Shown here: piece by piece, positions 36,705 to 46,751 of the stretch
How positions within the stretch are numbered: position 1 is the stretch's first letter
Layout of the letters: every line of letters starts with the position of its first letter
Assembly (NCBI RefSeq): GCF_002080435.1
Contig: NZ_CP020539.1
Span: 496,001 to 560,000 of the forward strand
Direction of reading: 5' to 3'
Length of the DNA stretch: 64,000 nucleotides
DNA from: Sphingobium herbicidovorans
GTDB taxonomy: Bacteria; Pseudomonadota; Alphaproteobacteria; Sphingomonadales; Sphingomonadaceae
Program-made: the position numbers and the translations under genes
The notes under the pieces: model-generated
What the model was told of the DNA's origin: nothing
Database searches by the model: none
The model's input: only the letters and a program-made list of their open reading frames with translations

Positions 36705-37559
36705 ATGGCGATGGAGCAGGTCAGCACGAACCGGTCGTTCGGCGGCGAGCAGGGGGTGTATAAGCATGTCTCTGCCGCCACCGGGACAGAGATGACCTTC
36801 TCGGTCTTCGTTCCCCCGCATCAGCCGGGAGCCAAGCTGCCGGTTGTCTGGTATCTGTCCGGGCTGACCTGCACCCACGCCAATGTTACGGAAAAGGGTG
36901 AGTTTCGCCGTCTCTGCGCGGAACTCGGACTGATTTTTGTCGCGCCCGACACATCGCCGCGCGGCGAGGGCGTGCCGGATGACCCGGCAGGGGCTTATGA
37001 TTTCGGTCTGGGTGCAGGCTTCTATGTCGATGCGACACAGCCGCCCTTCGACCGCCATTATCGCATGTGGTCCTATGTGACCCAAGAATTGCCAACCCTG
37101 ATTGTGGAAAATTTCCCGGCGGACATGGAACGGCAATCGATCATGGGCCATTCCATGGGCGGGCATGGGGCAATCACCATCGCCCTGCGCAATCCCGGCA
37201 GATATGCGTCGGTGTCAGCCTTTGCGCCCATCGTCGCGCCCAGCCAGGTGCCCTGGGGCGAAAAGGCGCTGGCCGGCTATCTCGGGGAAGACCGAGCCGC
37301 CTGGCGCGGGCATGACGCAGTGGCGCTGATCGAAGACGGCGCACGCCTGTCCGCCCTGCTGGTCGATCAAGGCAGCGCAGACCCTTTCCTGGCGGAGCAA
37401 CTGCGGCCGGAGTTGTTGGAAAATACGTGCAAAGCGGCGGGGATCGACCTGACGCTGAATTTGCGCGAGGGCTATGATCATAGCTATTATTTCATCTCGA
37501 CCTTCATGGCAGATCATCTGCGCTGGCATGCCGGCAGGCTGGGCGTCAAAAGCGAATGA
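36705..37559 (+). CDS. fghA: S-formylglutathione hydrolase
   Basis: A 284-aa esterase-D-type alpha/beta hydrolase. Nucleophile motif GHSMGGHGA, oxyanion region YLSGLTCTHANVTEKG, acid in VDQGSADPFL and His in GYDHSYYFI. It hydrolyses S-formylglutathione to formate and glutathione. ATG 36705 follows the VOC stop by 2 nt. The formate made is the substrate of the formate dehydrogenase encoded 2 kb downstream. Confidence 0.95.
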   Translation: MAMEQVSTNRSFGGEQGVYKHVSAATGTEMTFSVFVPPHQPGAKLPVVWYLSGLTCTHANVTEKGEFRRLCAELGLIFVAPDTSPRGEGVPDDPAGAYDFGLGAGFYVDATQPPFDRHYRMWSYVTQELPTLIVENFPADMERQSIMGHSMGGHGAITIALRNPGRYASVSAFAPIVAPSQVPWGEKALAGYLGEDRAAWRGHDAVALIEDGARLSALLVDQGSADPFLAEQLRPELLENTCKAAGIDLTLNLREGYDHSYYFISTFMADHLRWHAGRLGVKSE

Positions 37560-37657
37560 TGGTTGGGATCGACGCACTGGAAGCGGCGGAGTGCGGCATG
37601 TGCTGGGCGGCCGCACATTCTGTGCATGACGATTGCACCGGAGAATTGAGGGATTTG

Positions 37658-38062
37658 ATGAGCGCGGAATTGTTGACGGCCTATTATCACGCCTTCAATC
37701 GGGGCGACAGCGCGGCGATGCTCGATCTGCTTGCCGAGGATGTCGTCCATGAACCCTCGCAAGGCGCGGTGCGAACGGGGAAGGCGGCCTTCGCGGAATT
37801 TCTTGCGCATATGGATCGCTGCTACAAGGAGCAGGTAATTGATCCGGTGTTTCTGACATCCCCGGACGGCGCCCGCGCGGCGGCCGAATTTCAACTGGAA
37901 GGCGAATATCGCCGCACCGACAGCGATCTGCCGCCCGCGCGCGGTCAGCGCTACCGGCTCCGCGTGGGAGCTTTTTTCGAGATTGTCGATGGCCGGATCG
38001 CCCGGGTCAGCAACCATTATAATCTGGCTGACTGGATCCGGCAGGTGAACGAGCCGGCGTGA
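37658..38062 (+). CDS. SnoaL/NTF2-like protein
   Basis: A 134-aa cone-fold protein (ELLTAYYHAFNRGDSAAMLD, then GRIARVSNHYNLADWIRQV) of the ketosteroid-isomerase-related group. ATG 37658 has GAGGGA 5 nt upstream; a start at 37556 would overlap fghA and lacks support. The next gene starts in the overlap TGATG. Function unknown; many such proteins accompany catabolic operons. Confidence 0.82.
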   Translation: MSAELLTAYYHAFNRGDSAAMLDLLAEDVVHEPSQGAVRTGKAAFAEFLAHMDRCYKEQVIDPVFLTSPDGARAAAEFQLEGEYRRTDSDLPPARGQRYRLRVGAFFEIVDGRIARVSNHYNLADWIRQVNEPA

Positions 38063-38658
38063 TGGCCGATCTGGCGGATTCGCTGGTGGTGGAGCGTGTC
38101 GGCCGCGACGATCTGTCGCTGCGCGCGCTCGCCACGCTGCGCATGACCGTATTTCGATCATGGCCCTATCTGTACGAGGGTAGCCTTGATTATGAAGCGG
38201 CCTATCTTGATGAGTTTTTGACTGCCGAGGACGCAGTCGTCGTCGTTGCCCGGGTCGGTGATATCCCGGTCGGCATGGCGACGGCCTCTCCCATGGCAAC
38301 GCAATCGCACGTGATCAAAGCGCCGTTCCTTGCCGCGGGAGCGGCCATCGACACCCTTTTTTATTTTGGGGAATCGGTGTTGCTGCCCCAATTTCGTGGG
38401 CGGCGCATCGGGCATCGGTTTTTTGACGAGCGGGAAGCGGCTGCACGTGCAGCAGGTGCGAACTGCGCCACCTTTTGCGCGGTCGTCCGGCAGGACGATG
38501 ATCCTCGCCGTCCAGATGGCGCGCGAGACCTTCAGGGCTTTTGGCGTAATCGCGGTTACAGCCTTGCGCCGGGCTATGACACGCAGCTGTCGTGGAAGGA
38601 GGTCGGGGCGGCGCAGGAAAGCGAACATCTGATGCGCTTCTGGATGAAGCGTCTTTGA
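38062..38658 (+). CDS. GNAT-family N-acetyltransferase
   Basis: A 198-aa protein with the acetyl-CoA-binding core ESVLLPQFRGRRIGHRFFDE (the Q/RxxGxG/A-like motif) and a C-terminal DGARDLQGFWRNRGY. It starts at ATG 38062, sharing one base with the upstream stop. Substrate unknown. Confidence 0.82.
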   Translation: MADLADSLVVERVGRDDLSLRALATLRMTVFRSWPYLYEGSLDYEAAYLDEFLTAEDAVVVVARVGDIPVGMATASPMATQSHVIKAPFLAAGAAIDTLFYFGESVLLPQFRGRRIGHRFFDEREAAARAAGANCATFCAVVRQDDDPRRPDGARDLQGFWRNRGYSLAPGYDTQLSWKEVGAAQESEHLMRFWMKRL

Positions 38659-38753
38659 CGGGGCGACTTCAGGCTACGAAACGATCCGGGTCACCATCAG
38701 CGCTTCATAGAGCGTGGCTATGAAAGCGTCCAGTTGCGGGCTATGGCTACCGA

Positions 38754-39656
38754 ATGCAAACTCGGCTGGTCGAATATTTCCTGGCGCTAGAGCGAGAGCG
38801 CCACTTTGCCCGCGCTGCGGCGAGCTGCCATGTCTCGCAGCCAAGTCTGTCCGCCGGCATTGCGTCACTGGAAGAACAGCTTGGAAAGCGGCTTGTCCGG
38901 CGGGACCGCAAATTTGTCGGCCTGACCCCGGAGGGAGAAGCCATCCTCCCCTGGGCTCGACAATTGGTTGCGACGGCAGACGCGATGGGACAGGCGGCCG
39001 AGACCGCCCAAGGCCCGCTTAAAGGCGAATTACGCATCGGCTCCATCCCTGCGGCCATGCCGGTGATAGGCAGCCTCGCCGAAGCAATGCTCAGCCGATA
39101 TCCGGGGCTCAACATCTCCGTACGCGCGCTGACATCCAGACAGATCGAGCGCGATCTGGCGGCGTTCGAACTGGATGCCGGCATAACCTATCTCGATTTC
39201 GAACCGCCGGCGCACGCGCTTTCCGTGTCGCTCTATTCCGAACGTATCATATTGGTGAGCGCGGTGGCGGGGATCCCGATCCCCGATCCGCTTGAATGGG
39301 CGGATCTTGCGCAACTGCCGCTCTGCCTTCTGCACCAGGGAATGCAGAACCGCCGCATCCTGGATTCCCGCCTTGCTGAACGAGGCCTCGCGCTCCAGCC
39401 TCGCGTAACCGCCGACAGCTATATAGCGCTCCTCGGACTGGTACAGCATGGCCGCCTTTGCTCCATCATCCCGGATAGCCACGCCGCTCTGCTGAAAGGG
39501 CTGGAGTGGGTCAGGACGTGCCCGCTGCCCGACATGGAGGAAGGAAGCAGGGTGGGGGTCATCGTTGCCGACAGCGCGCCGCTTGGCCGGCTGGCGCAGG
39601 CGGTGCTGAACGTAGCGCGGGAACTCCGGCTGCCGCCCGAGTTCCTGGGCACATGA
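38754..39656 (+). CDS. LysR-family regulator, probably of formate dehydrogenase
   Basis: A 300-aa LysR regulator (MQTRLVEYFLALERERHFAR, HTH AAASCHVSQPSLSAGIASLE). It lies 97 nt upstream of fdsG in the same direction. LysR genes occupy this place in many fds clusters (FdsR), so a formate- or oxidation-responsive role is inferred. The ribosome site is weak. Confidence 0.88.
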   Translation: MQTRLVEYFLALERERHFARAAASCHVSQPSLSAGIASLEEQLGKRLVRRDRKFVGLTPEGEAILPWARQLVATADAMGQAAETAQGPLKGELRIGSIPAAMPVIGSLAEAMLSRYPGLNISVRALTSRQIERDLAAFELDAGITYLDFEPPAHALSVSLYSERIILVSAVAGIPIPDPLEWADLAQLPLCLLHQGMQNRRILDSRLAERGLALQPRVTADSYIALLGLVQHGRLCSIIPDSHAALLKGLEWVRTCPLPDMEEGSRVGVIVADSAPLGRLAQAVLNVARELRLPPEFLGT

Positions 39657-39753
39657 TAGTATTTCCCTATCAATCATAGCTGAGATCGATTTGACCGCGC
39701 CCCCGCAACGTCGCAACATGGTGGCAAGAAAATAGCCGCAAGGGGTGGGTAGC

Positions 39754-40206
39754 ATGGAAGATTTCATCAATGCCTGGACGCTGCGTCATGGCAGGTCGCG
39801 CGACAAGCTGTTGCCGTTGCTGCACGCGATCCAGGAAGAATGTGGCTATGTAGGCGATGGACTCGTGCCGGTCATCGCGCGGGCTCTCAATATTTCGCGC
39901 GCGGACGTGCATGGCGTCGTCACCTTCTATCATGATTTCCGGCGCGCGCCGTCAGGGCGCCACATCGTCAAGCTGTGCCGGGCCGAAAGCTGTCAGGCGC
40001 GGGGAGGCACGGCGATTGAAGCGCAAGCCGTGCAAAGGCTTGGCGTGGCCATGGGCCAGACGCGCGCCGACGGGCAAGTGAGCCTGGAACCGGTTTATTG
40101 CCTTGGCCTGTGCGCCATTGGCCCCAATGCGCTGGTCGATGGACGCCCCGTGGCGCGGATCGATGCCGCCGCGCTTGGACATATCGCCGCGGAGGTGGGG
40201 GCATGA
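39754..40206 (+). CDS. fdsG: NAD-dependent formate dehydrogenase, gamma subunit
   Basis: A 150-aa NuoE-like subunit binding one [2Fe-2S] cluster: CRAESCQARGG supplies two cysteines and CLGLCAIGPN the other two. ATG 39754 follows AGGGGT; a GTG at 39745 is in frame but overlaps that site. First gene of the fdsGBAD operon, coupled to fdsB by ATGA. Confidence 0.93.
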   Translation: MEDFINAWTLRHGRSRDKLLPLLHAIQEECGYVGDGLVPVIARALNISRADVHGVVTFYHDFRRAPSGRHIVKLCRAESCQARGGTAIEAQAVQRLGVAMGQTRADGQVSLEPVYCLGLCAIGPNALVDGRPVARIDAAALGHIAAEVGA

Positions 40207-41780
40207 CACGCGTCTTCATTAGCCGCGACATGGCCTCGGTCGCGCTTGGCGCTGACGATGTGGCGCGCGCTTTCGTCGCGGCAGGGTGCGAGGTGATCCG
40301 CACGGGGTCGCGCGGGCTGTTCAGCATAGAGCCGCTCGTCGAGCTGGAGTCAGAGGAAGGACGCATCGGCTACGGTCCGGTCGGGCCCGCCGATGTCGCC
40401 GCCGTGCTGGACGGCAGCCATGCCAACCGGTTGGGCAGGGTGGAGACGCTGCCCTTCTTCGCGAACCAGCCGCGTTTCACCTTCGCCCGGTGCGGCCTGA
40501 CCGATCCGCTGAGCCTGTCCGATTATGCGACACATGGCGGCTGGAAAGGGTTGGAGGCCGCGCGCGCGCGCGCACCTCAACAAGTGGTCGATGCCGTCAA
40601 GGCTTCAGGTCTGCGAGGCCGCGGCGGGGCTGGCTTTCCGACCGGGATCAAGTGGCAGACCGTGCTGGATGCCTCGTCCTTGGCGAAGTTCATCGTCTGT
40701 AATGCCGATGAGGGCGACAGCGGTACGTTTGCCGACCGCATGCTGATGGAGGGCGACCCCTATTGCCTGATCGAAGGCATGGCGATCGCCGCGCATGCGG
40801 TGGGCGCTGGCCACGGCTATATCTACATCCGGTCGGAATATCCCTTCGCCATAAGCACGATGCGGGCAGCGATCGATGCCTGCGCGCATTTGATCGCTCC
40901 CTTCACGCTGGAGGTGCGCGAGGGGGCGGGCGCCTATGTCTGCGGCGAGGAAACGGCGCTGCTCGACAGTATCGAAGGAAAGCGCGGCCAGGTGCGCGCG
41001 AAGCCGCCGCTGCCCGCGTTGCAGGGATTGTTCGGCCAACCGACCGTCATCAACAACGTCCTGTCCCTGGCCGCAGTGCCCTTCATCCTTGCGGAGGGGG
41101 CGGAGGCTTATGCTGCGGTCGGCTTTGGCCGCTCGCGCGGCACCATGCCGGTGCAACTTGCAGGCAATGTAAGGCATGGCGGCCTGTATGAGGTCGGCTT
41201 TGGCATCACGCTTGGCGATCTGGTCAACGAAGTCGGCGGCGGCACGGCGAGCGGAAGCCCGGTGCGCGCGGTGCAGGTCGGCGGCCCGCTCGGCGCCTAT
41301 TTCCCGCCGGGCATGTTTCATCTGCCCTTCGACTATGAAGCCTTCGCAGAGGCTGGCGGGCTGATTGGGCATGCGGGCATCACGGTGTTCGACGACAGCG
41401 TCGACATGGCCCATATGGCGCGTTTCGCGATGGAATTCTGTGCGGCGGAAAGCTGCGGCAAATGCACGCCCTGCCGCATCGGATCGACGCGCGGGGTGGA
41501 GATCATGGAGCGGATCATGGCGCGAAGGGAGCAGGACTCGCCACGGCCTGATCCGGCGATACCGGCAGGTCTGGCGAAGGCGCTCTATTCCCGGTCTCCT
41601 GCGCCGGCGCAGCGCGGGGCGGAGCAGGAAATCGCGTTGCTGCGCGACCTTGCCGACACGATGAAATATGGATCGCTTTGTGCGTTGGGCGGTTTCACGC
41701 CTTATCCTGTCCTGAGTGCGCTCGACTATTTCCCCGAGGACTTCGTTGCGCCCGCACCGGCAAAGGAAGCTGCGGAATGA
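40203..41780 (+). CDS. fdsB: NAD-dependent formate dehydrogenase, beta subunit
   Basis: A 525-aa NuoF-like subunit. An N-terminal thioredoxin-like segment precedes the FMN/NADH domain: GLRGRGGAGFPTGIKW, CNADEGDSGTFADRMLMEGD and GAYVCGEETALLDSIEG. The C-terminal [4Fe-4S] motif is ESCGKCTPCRIG. It passes electrons from the iron-sulfur chain to NAD. ATGA overlap with fdsG and with fdsA. Confidence 0.95.
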   Translation: MTRVFISRDMASVALGADDVARAFVAAGCEVIRTGSRGLFSIEPLVELESEEGRIGYGPVGPADVAAVLDGSHANRLGRVETLPFFANQPRFTFARCGLTDPLSLSDYATHGGWKGLEAARARAPQQVVDAVKASGLRGRGGAGFPTGIKWQTVLDASSLAKFIVCNADEGDSGTFADRMLMEGDPYCLIEGMAIAAHAVGAGHGYIYIRSEYPFAISTMRAAIDACAHLIAPFTLEVREGAGAYVCGEETALLDSIEGKRGQVRAKPPLPALQGLFGQPTVINNVLSLAAVPFILAEGAEAYAAVGFGRSRGTMPVQLAGNVRHGGLYEVGFGITLGDLVNEVGGGTASGSPVRAVQVGGPLGAYFPPGMFHLPFDYEAFAEAGGLIGHAGITVFDDSVDMAHMARFAMEFCAAESCGKCTPCRIGSTRGVEIMERIMARREQDSPRPDPAIPAGLAKALYSRSPAPAQRGAEQEIALLRDLADTMKYGSLCALGGFTPYPVLSALDYFPEDFVAPAPAKEAAE

Positions 41781-44623
41781 CTTTCACCCGCGAAACCGAT
41801 CATGGAACCCCGCCCGCCGTCGCAACCGGCAAAAGCGTCACGCTTACCATTGACGGGCAAAGCGTCAGCATGCCCGAAGGCACCAGCATCATGCGCGCCG
41901 CATCGCTGACGGGTTGCTCCATCCCCAAGCTCTGCGCCACCGACAGCGTGGAAAGCTTCGGGTCCTGCCGCCTGTGCCTGGTCGAGATTGAAGGGCGCGC
42001 TGGCTATCCTGCCTCATGCACCACCCCCGTCGCTGAGGGCATGGTGGTACGCACGCAGACCGATCGTCTGAAGCAGCTGCGCCGGGGGGTGATGGAGCTA
42101 TACATCTCCGATCATCCGCTCGACTGCCTGACCTGCGCCGCCAATGGCGATTGCGAACTGCAGGATCAGGCAGGGGCGGTGGGCCTGCGCGATGTGCGCT
42201 ATGGCTATGACGGCGCGACCAACATGGGTCAGCCCAAGGACCAGTCCAACCCCTATTTCGACTTCGATCCCAGCAAATGCATCGTCTGCTCCCGCTGCGT
42301 CAGGGCCTGTGAAGAGGTTCAGGGCACCTTTGCCCTCACCATCGAGGATAAGGGCTTTGGATCGAAAGTGTCCGCTTCGCAGGGCGAGGATTTCCTCGGC
42401 TCGGAATGCGTATCCTGCGGCGCCTGCGTGCAAGCCTGCCCCACCGCTTCCCTTATAGAAAAGAAAGTCGTGGAGACCGGGACGCCTGACCGCGCGGTCG
42501 TCACCACCTGCGCCTATTGCGGCGTTGGATGCACCTTTCGGGCCGAGATGCGGGGTGAGGAACTGGTGCGCATGGTGCCGTGGAAGGATGGCAAGGCCAA
42601 TCGCGGTCATAGCTGCGTCAAGGGCCGGTTTGCCTGGGGCTACGCCCAGCATCAGGATCGTATCCTGAGCCCCATGATCCGCGTCTCGGTGAACGAACCA
42701 TGGCGCGAGGTCAGCTGGGAAGAGGCGATCACCCATACCGCGAGCGAGTTTCGCCGCATCCAGGAAAAATTTGGCAAGCTGAGCATCGGTGGCATCACGT
42801 CCAGCCGCTGCACCAATGAAGAGACATTTCTGGTGCAGAAGTTGATCCGCCAGGGCTTCGGCAATAATAATGTCGATACCTGCGCGCGGGTCTGCCACTC
42901 GCCGACCGGCTATGGTCTCAGCAAGACCTTCGGCACCTCCGCCGGGACGCAGGACTTCGACAGCGTCATGAAGGCAGACGTCATATTGGTCATCGGCGCC
43001 AATCCGACCGACGGCCATCCAGTGTTCGCAAGCCGCATGAAGAAGCGGCTGCGGCAGGGCGCGAAGCTGATCGTCATCGACCCGCGTCGTACCGATCTGG
43101 TCAAATCGCCGCATGTAGAGGCGGAGCATCACCTTCCCCTGCGTCCTGGCACCAATGTCGCGATCCTGACGGCGCTCGCTCATGTGGTAGTGACGGAGAA
43201 GCTCTATGATGAGGCTTTCATCCGCGAGCGCTGCGACTGGGACGAGTTTCAGGACTGGGCGGACTTCGTATCCGAACCGAGCCGCTCGCCTGAAGCGATC
43301 GAGCCGCTGACGGGCGTGGTTGCGCAGGAGGTGCGCGCGGCTGCGCGGCTGTACGCCACGGGTGGTAATGCAGCGATCTATTATGGCTTGGGTGTGACAG
43401 AGCACAGCCAGGGCAGTTCCACCGTCATGGCGATCGCGAACCTTGCCATGGCCACTGGCAATGTCGGACGCGAAGGCGTTGGCGTGAACCCGCTCAGGGG
43501 CCAGAATAATGTTCAAGGCGCCTGCGACATGGGCAGCTTCCCGCACGAATTTTCAGGCTATCGCCACGTATCGGACGATGCGACCCGCAAGCAGTTCGAA
43601 CAGGCCTGGGGCGTGAAGCTGGACAAGGAGCCGGGGCTGCGCATTCCCAATATGCTCGATGCTGCGACAGACGGCAGGTTCAAGGGCATCTTCATCCAGG
43701 GCGAGGATATTTTGCAGTCGGACCCCAATACCCATCATGTCGCGGCGGGCCTCGCAGCGATGGAATGCGTGGTCGTGCAGGACCTGTTCCTGAACGAGAC
43801 CGCCAATTACGCGCATGTCTTTCTGCCAGGCTCCACATTCCTGGAGAAGGACGGCACCTTCACCAATGCGGAGCGGCGTATCCAGATGGTGCGCAAGGTC
43901 ATGACGCCTCTCAACGGCTATGCCGACTGGGAAATCGTCCAACTGGTCGCCAACGCCATGGGGCTGAACTGGAGCTACGAGCATCCTTCGCAGATCATGG
44001 AAGAGATCGCGGCGCTCACGCCAACCTTTGCCGGTGTCAATTATGACCGGCTGGATGAAGAAGGCTCGCTGCAATGGCCGGCCAATGATGTCGCCCCTGA
44101 CGGCACGCCGACAATGCACATTGGCGGTTTTGTGCGGGGGAAGGGCAAGTTCGTGGTGACAGACTATGTGCCGACTGACGAGAAGACCGGGCCACGCTTT
44201 CCTCTGTTGCTGACCACTGGGCGGATTCTCAGTCACTATAATGTCGGTGCACAGACGCGGCGGACCAGTAATACGGCTTGGCATCCTGAAGACCGCTTGG
44301 AAATCCATCCTAGTGACGGGGAAAACCGGGGCCTCAAGGACGGCGACTGGGTGGCGCTGCGCAGCCGGGCAGGGGAAACGACTCTCCGTGCGCTCGTCAC
44401 CGAACGGGTCGCCCCCGGCGTCGTCTATACCACTTTCCACCATCCAGAGACGCAGGCGAACGTGATCACCACCGACTATTCGGACTGGGCCACCAATTGC
44501 CCTGAATATAAGGTTACGGCGGTTCAGGTGAGCCTGTCCAACGGTCCAAGCGATTGGCAGCAGGAATATGCCGAGCAGGCCAAGCGCAGCCGGCGTGTCG
44601 CGCCTGTGGAACCGGCGGAATAA
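41777..44623 (+). CDS. fdsA: NAD-dependent formate dehydrogenase, catalytic alpha subunit (Mo/W)
   Basis: A 948-aa molybdopterin enzyme. Residues 20-95 bind [2Fe-2S] (C47, C53, C64, C67-type set). SDHPLDCLTCAANGDCELQ gives the NuoG-like His/Cys [4Fe-4S]. Two ferredoxin clusters use CIVCSRCVRAC and CVSCGACVQACP. CAYCGVGC (245-252) starts the bis-MGD domain, and C373 in ARVCHSPTGYG matches the catalytic cysteine. It oxidises formate to CO2. All key residues are present. No fdhD sulfur-transfer gene is seen next to it, so that maturation factor must be elsewhere. Confidence 0.96.
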   Translation: MTFTRETDHGTPPAVATGKSVTLTIDGQSVSMPEGTSIMRAASLTGCSIPKLCATDSVESFGSCRLCLVEIEGRAGYPASCTTPVAEGMVVRTQTDRLKQLRRGVMELYISDHPLDCLTCAANGDCELQDQAGAVGLRDVRYGYDGATNMGQPKDQSNPYFDFDPSKCIVCSRCVRACEEVQGTFALTIEDKGFGSKVSASQGEDFLGSECVSCGACVQACPTASLIEKKVVETGTPDRAVVTTCAYCGVGCTFRAEMRGEELVRMVPWKDGKANRGHSCVKGRFAWGYAQHQDRILSPMIRVSVNEPWREVSWEEAITHTASEFRRIQEKFGKLSIGGITSSRCTNEETFLVQKLIRQGFGNNNVDTCARVCHSPTGYGLSKTFGTSAGTQDFDSVMKADVILVIGANPTDGHPVFASRMKKRLRQGAKLIVIDPRRTDLVKSPHVEAEHHLPLRPGTNVAILTALAHVVVTEKLYDEAFIRERCDWDEFQDWADFVSEPSRSPEAIEPLTGVVAQEVRAAARLYATGGNAAIYYGLGVTEHSQGSSTVMAIANLAMATGNVGREGVGVNPLRGQNNVQGACDMGSFPHEFSGYRHVSDDATRKQFEQAWGVKLDKEPGLRIPNMLDAATDGRFKGIFIQGEDILQSDPNTHHVAAGLAAMECVVVQDLFLNETANYAHVFLPGSTFLEKDGTFTNAERRIQMVRKVMTPLNGYADWEIVQLVANAMGLNWSYEHPSQIMEEIAALTPTFAGVNYDRLDEEGSLQWPANDVAPDGTPTMHIGGFVRGKGKFVVTDYVPTDEKTGPRFPLLLTTGRILSHYNVGAQTRRTSNTAWHPEDRLEIHPSDGENRGLKDGDWVALRSRAGETTLRALVTERVAPGVVYTTFHHPETQANVITTDYSDWATNCPEYKVTAVQVSLSNGPSDWQQEYAEQAKRSRRVAPVEPAE

Positions 44624-44633
44624 GGAGATCGGT

Positions 44634-44939
44634 ATGAGCGAGGATGGCCATGTCATGTCGACCGCAGATCGCCTGGTATACATGGCGCACCAGATTGACC
44701 GAAATTTTGCGCCAATGGGTCAGGAGCGGGCGGTGGTGGCGCTGAATGAGCACCTCACCAGTTTTTGGGATCCTCGGATGAGGGCTCAAATCATCGAGAT
44801 CGCGCGTGAGCAGCCGGATAAGTTCTCTTCCACTGTGGCGGCCGCTGTGGCGCTGATGGCGCAGCACAGCCGCGCAGAGCGGGCCGATCCTGCGCTTTTC
44901 AACGGGGTCGATGAGGCAGGGCATTGCGACGCCGGTTGA
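44634..44939 (+). CDS. fdsD: Formate dehydrogenase, delta subunit
   Basis: A 101-aa FdsD-like protein (ADRLVYMAHQIDRNFAPMGQ, then HLTSFWDPRMRAQIIEIA). It is needed for activity of fds-type enzymes in other bacteria and is always the last gene. ATG 44634 has AAGGAGA 7 nt upstream and follows fdsA by 10 nt. The C-terminus is longer than usual. Confidence 0.93.
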   Translation: MSEDGHVMSTADRLVYMAHQIDRNFAPMGQERAVVALNEHLTSFWDPRMRAQIIEIAREQPDKFSSTVAAAVALMAQHSRAERADPALFNGVDEAGHCDAG

Positions 44940-45085
44940 ACCCCGGAAATACGCAACCGGAATTGCGAGGAAACGCAAGCCTTGCTCATATGCCATTCGA
45001 ACCATTTGAGCGGATGGCGGTACGTGCTTGATCGACGGGATGGCGCCCGCCGGAAGAAGTGCCGGATGTGCTCCGCGACGACGCC

Positions 45086-45436
45086 TCAGCTTATCTTCGC
45101 TGCCGTTACGATAATTTCGACCTTGTAATCCGAACTGGCCAGTTTTGCTTCGCCGGTGGCGCGGGTGGGCGCAGGCGCATCGGCAATCCACGCGTCCCAG
45201 ACAGTGTTCATCTCGGCGAAGTCGTTCATGTCGGCCAGCCGGATCTGCGCCGTCAGCATATGGTTCTTGTCGCTGTCGGCCCGATTCAACAGTGCTTCGA
45301 TCTCAGCGAGAACGGCTTTGGTCTGATTGGTCACGCTTTCGCCCGGCGCGCCGATCTGGCCGGAGAGATAGACGGTGTTGCCGTGAATGACGGCCTCGCT
45401 CATGCGTGGGCCCTGATCGATGCGAGTGATGATCAT
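45086..45436 (-). CDS. ridA: RidA/YjgF-family enamine/imine deaminase
   Basis: A 116-aa RidA-family protein (AVIHGNTVYLSGQIG, QTKAVLAEIEALL, RATGEAKLASSDYKVEI). The conserved arginine of the active site is in the APAPTRATGEA segment. Start ATG 45436 has GGGAGCC upstream and is 11 nt after the dadA stop. RidA hydrolyses reactive imines such as those released by D-amino-acid oxidation, which fits its place after dadA. Confidence 0.9.
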   Translation of the reverse strand: MIITRIDQGPRMSEAVIHGNTVYLSGQIGAPGESVTNQTKAVLAEIEALLNRADSDKNHMLTAQIRLADMNDFAEMNTVWDAWIADAPAPTRATGEAKLASSDYKVEIIVTAAKIS

Positions 45437-45447
45437 TTTCTGGCTCC

Positions 45448-46751
45448 CTATGAACGAGCTAAGGCTGGAACGGGTGACGGCGCGGAGGATGTCTTCCCGC
45501 GCTGGTAGCGGCTGATTGCAAGGTCGGAAGTTTCGATGGCGGCGCGCTTGCCAGCGATGATGTCGGCGATGACATGGCCCGATCCGCAAGCCATCGTCCA
45601 GCCCAGCGTGCCATGTCCCGTGTTGAGGAACAGATTGGGGATTTGCGTAGCGCCGATGATTGGCGTGCCGTCCGGGGTCATCGGGCGCAGGCCGATCCAG
45701 AAGCTTGCTCGGCTGAGATCCCCTGCACCGGGGAACAGCGTGCTGACGCAATGGTCGAGCGTATCGCGGCGGGCCTGGGGCAGGTTGGAGGAATAGCCCG
45801 ACAGCTCGGCCATGCCGCCGACCCGGATGCGGTCGCCCAGCCGCGTGATTGCGACCTTGAAACTTTCGTCGAGCAAGGTTGAGACGGGCGCGCGCCTGTC
45901 GTCGGTGATGGGGATGGTGGTTGAATAGCCCTTCACGGGATAGACCGGAAGTCTTAGGCCCAGTGGTGCGAGGAGGAGGGGCGAATAGCTCCCCATTGCG
46001 ACCAGATAGGCGTCGTCTTTGACGTCACCCTTGTCAGTTTCAACATGGGCGATACGGCCTTGCTCGCTGGCGAGGCGCTTGATTGTGCAGTCATAGACGA
46101 AGTTGACGCCTTTTCCCTTGGCAAGATCGGCGAGCGCATTGGTGAACTTGAAGCAGTCGCCCGTCTCGTCATTGGGCAAGCGCAAACCACCCACGATCGT
46201 CTCGCTACTGTTCGCAAGGCCTGGCTCAGCGGCGATGCAGCCTGCGCGATCGAGCACCTCGAACTGTACGCCGTCTGCCTGAAGGACGGCGACATCCTTG
46301 GCGATGCCGTCGAGCTGATATTGTTCTCGGAACAGTTGGAGAGTGCCCCGGCTGCGCTCGCCATAGGTGATGCCGGTTGAGCGGCGCAGCTCGATCAATT
46401 GATCGCGGCTGAATTCGGCCAGGCGTACCATTCGGCTCTTGTTGATCGCATAGGCGCGTTCCGTGCAGTTGCCGACATAGCGGCGATCCAGCGCAACATC
46501 GCCATGTCTGGATGAGGGCGCAGGATCAGCGGCGCATGCTTCATGAACAGCCAGCGCAGTGCCTTCAGAGGGATGCCGGGTGCAGCCCACGGGGAAGCAT
46601 AGCCAGGCGATATTTCACCCGCATTGCCGAAGCTGGTTTCCAGCGCCGGCCCACTCTGGCGGTCGATAACAGTGACTTCATGTCCCGCCTCGGCAAGATA
46701 CCAGGCCGATGTTACCGCGATTACGCCGCTGCCCAGGATGGTGACTTTCAT
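45448..46751 (-). pseudogene. dadA: D-amino-acid dehydrogenase, frameshifted
   Basis: The first 90 residues from ATG 46751 are typical DadA ([20 protein letters not shown], then [18 protein letters not shown]). At about 46485 the frame shifts: the expected continuation [20 protein letters not shown] is in the next frame and then runs intact to 45448 ([20 protein letters not shown]). One missing base explains it. The FAD enzyme would oxidise D-alanine to pyruvate. ATG 46751 overlaps the alr stop by ATGA. Pseudogene or assembly error. Confidence 0.88.
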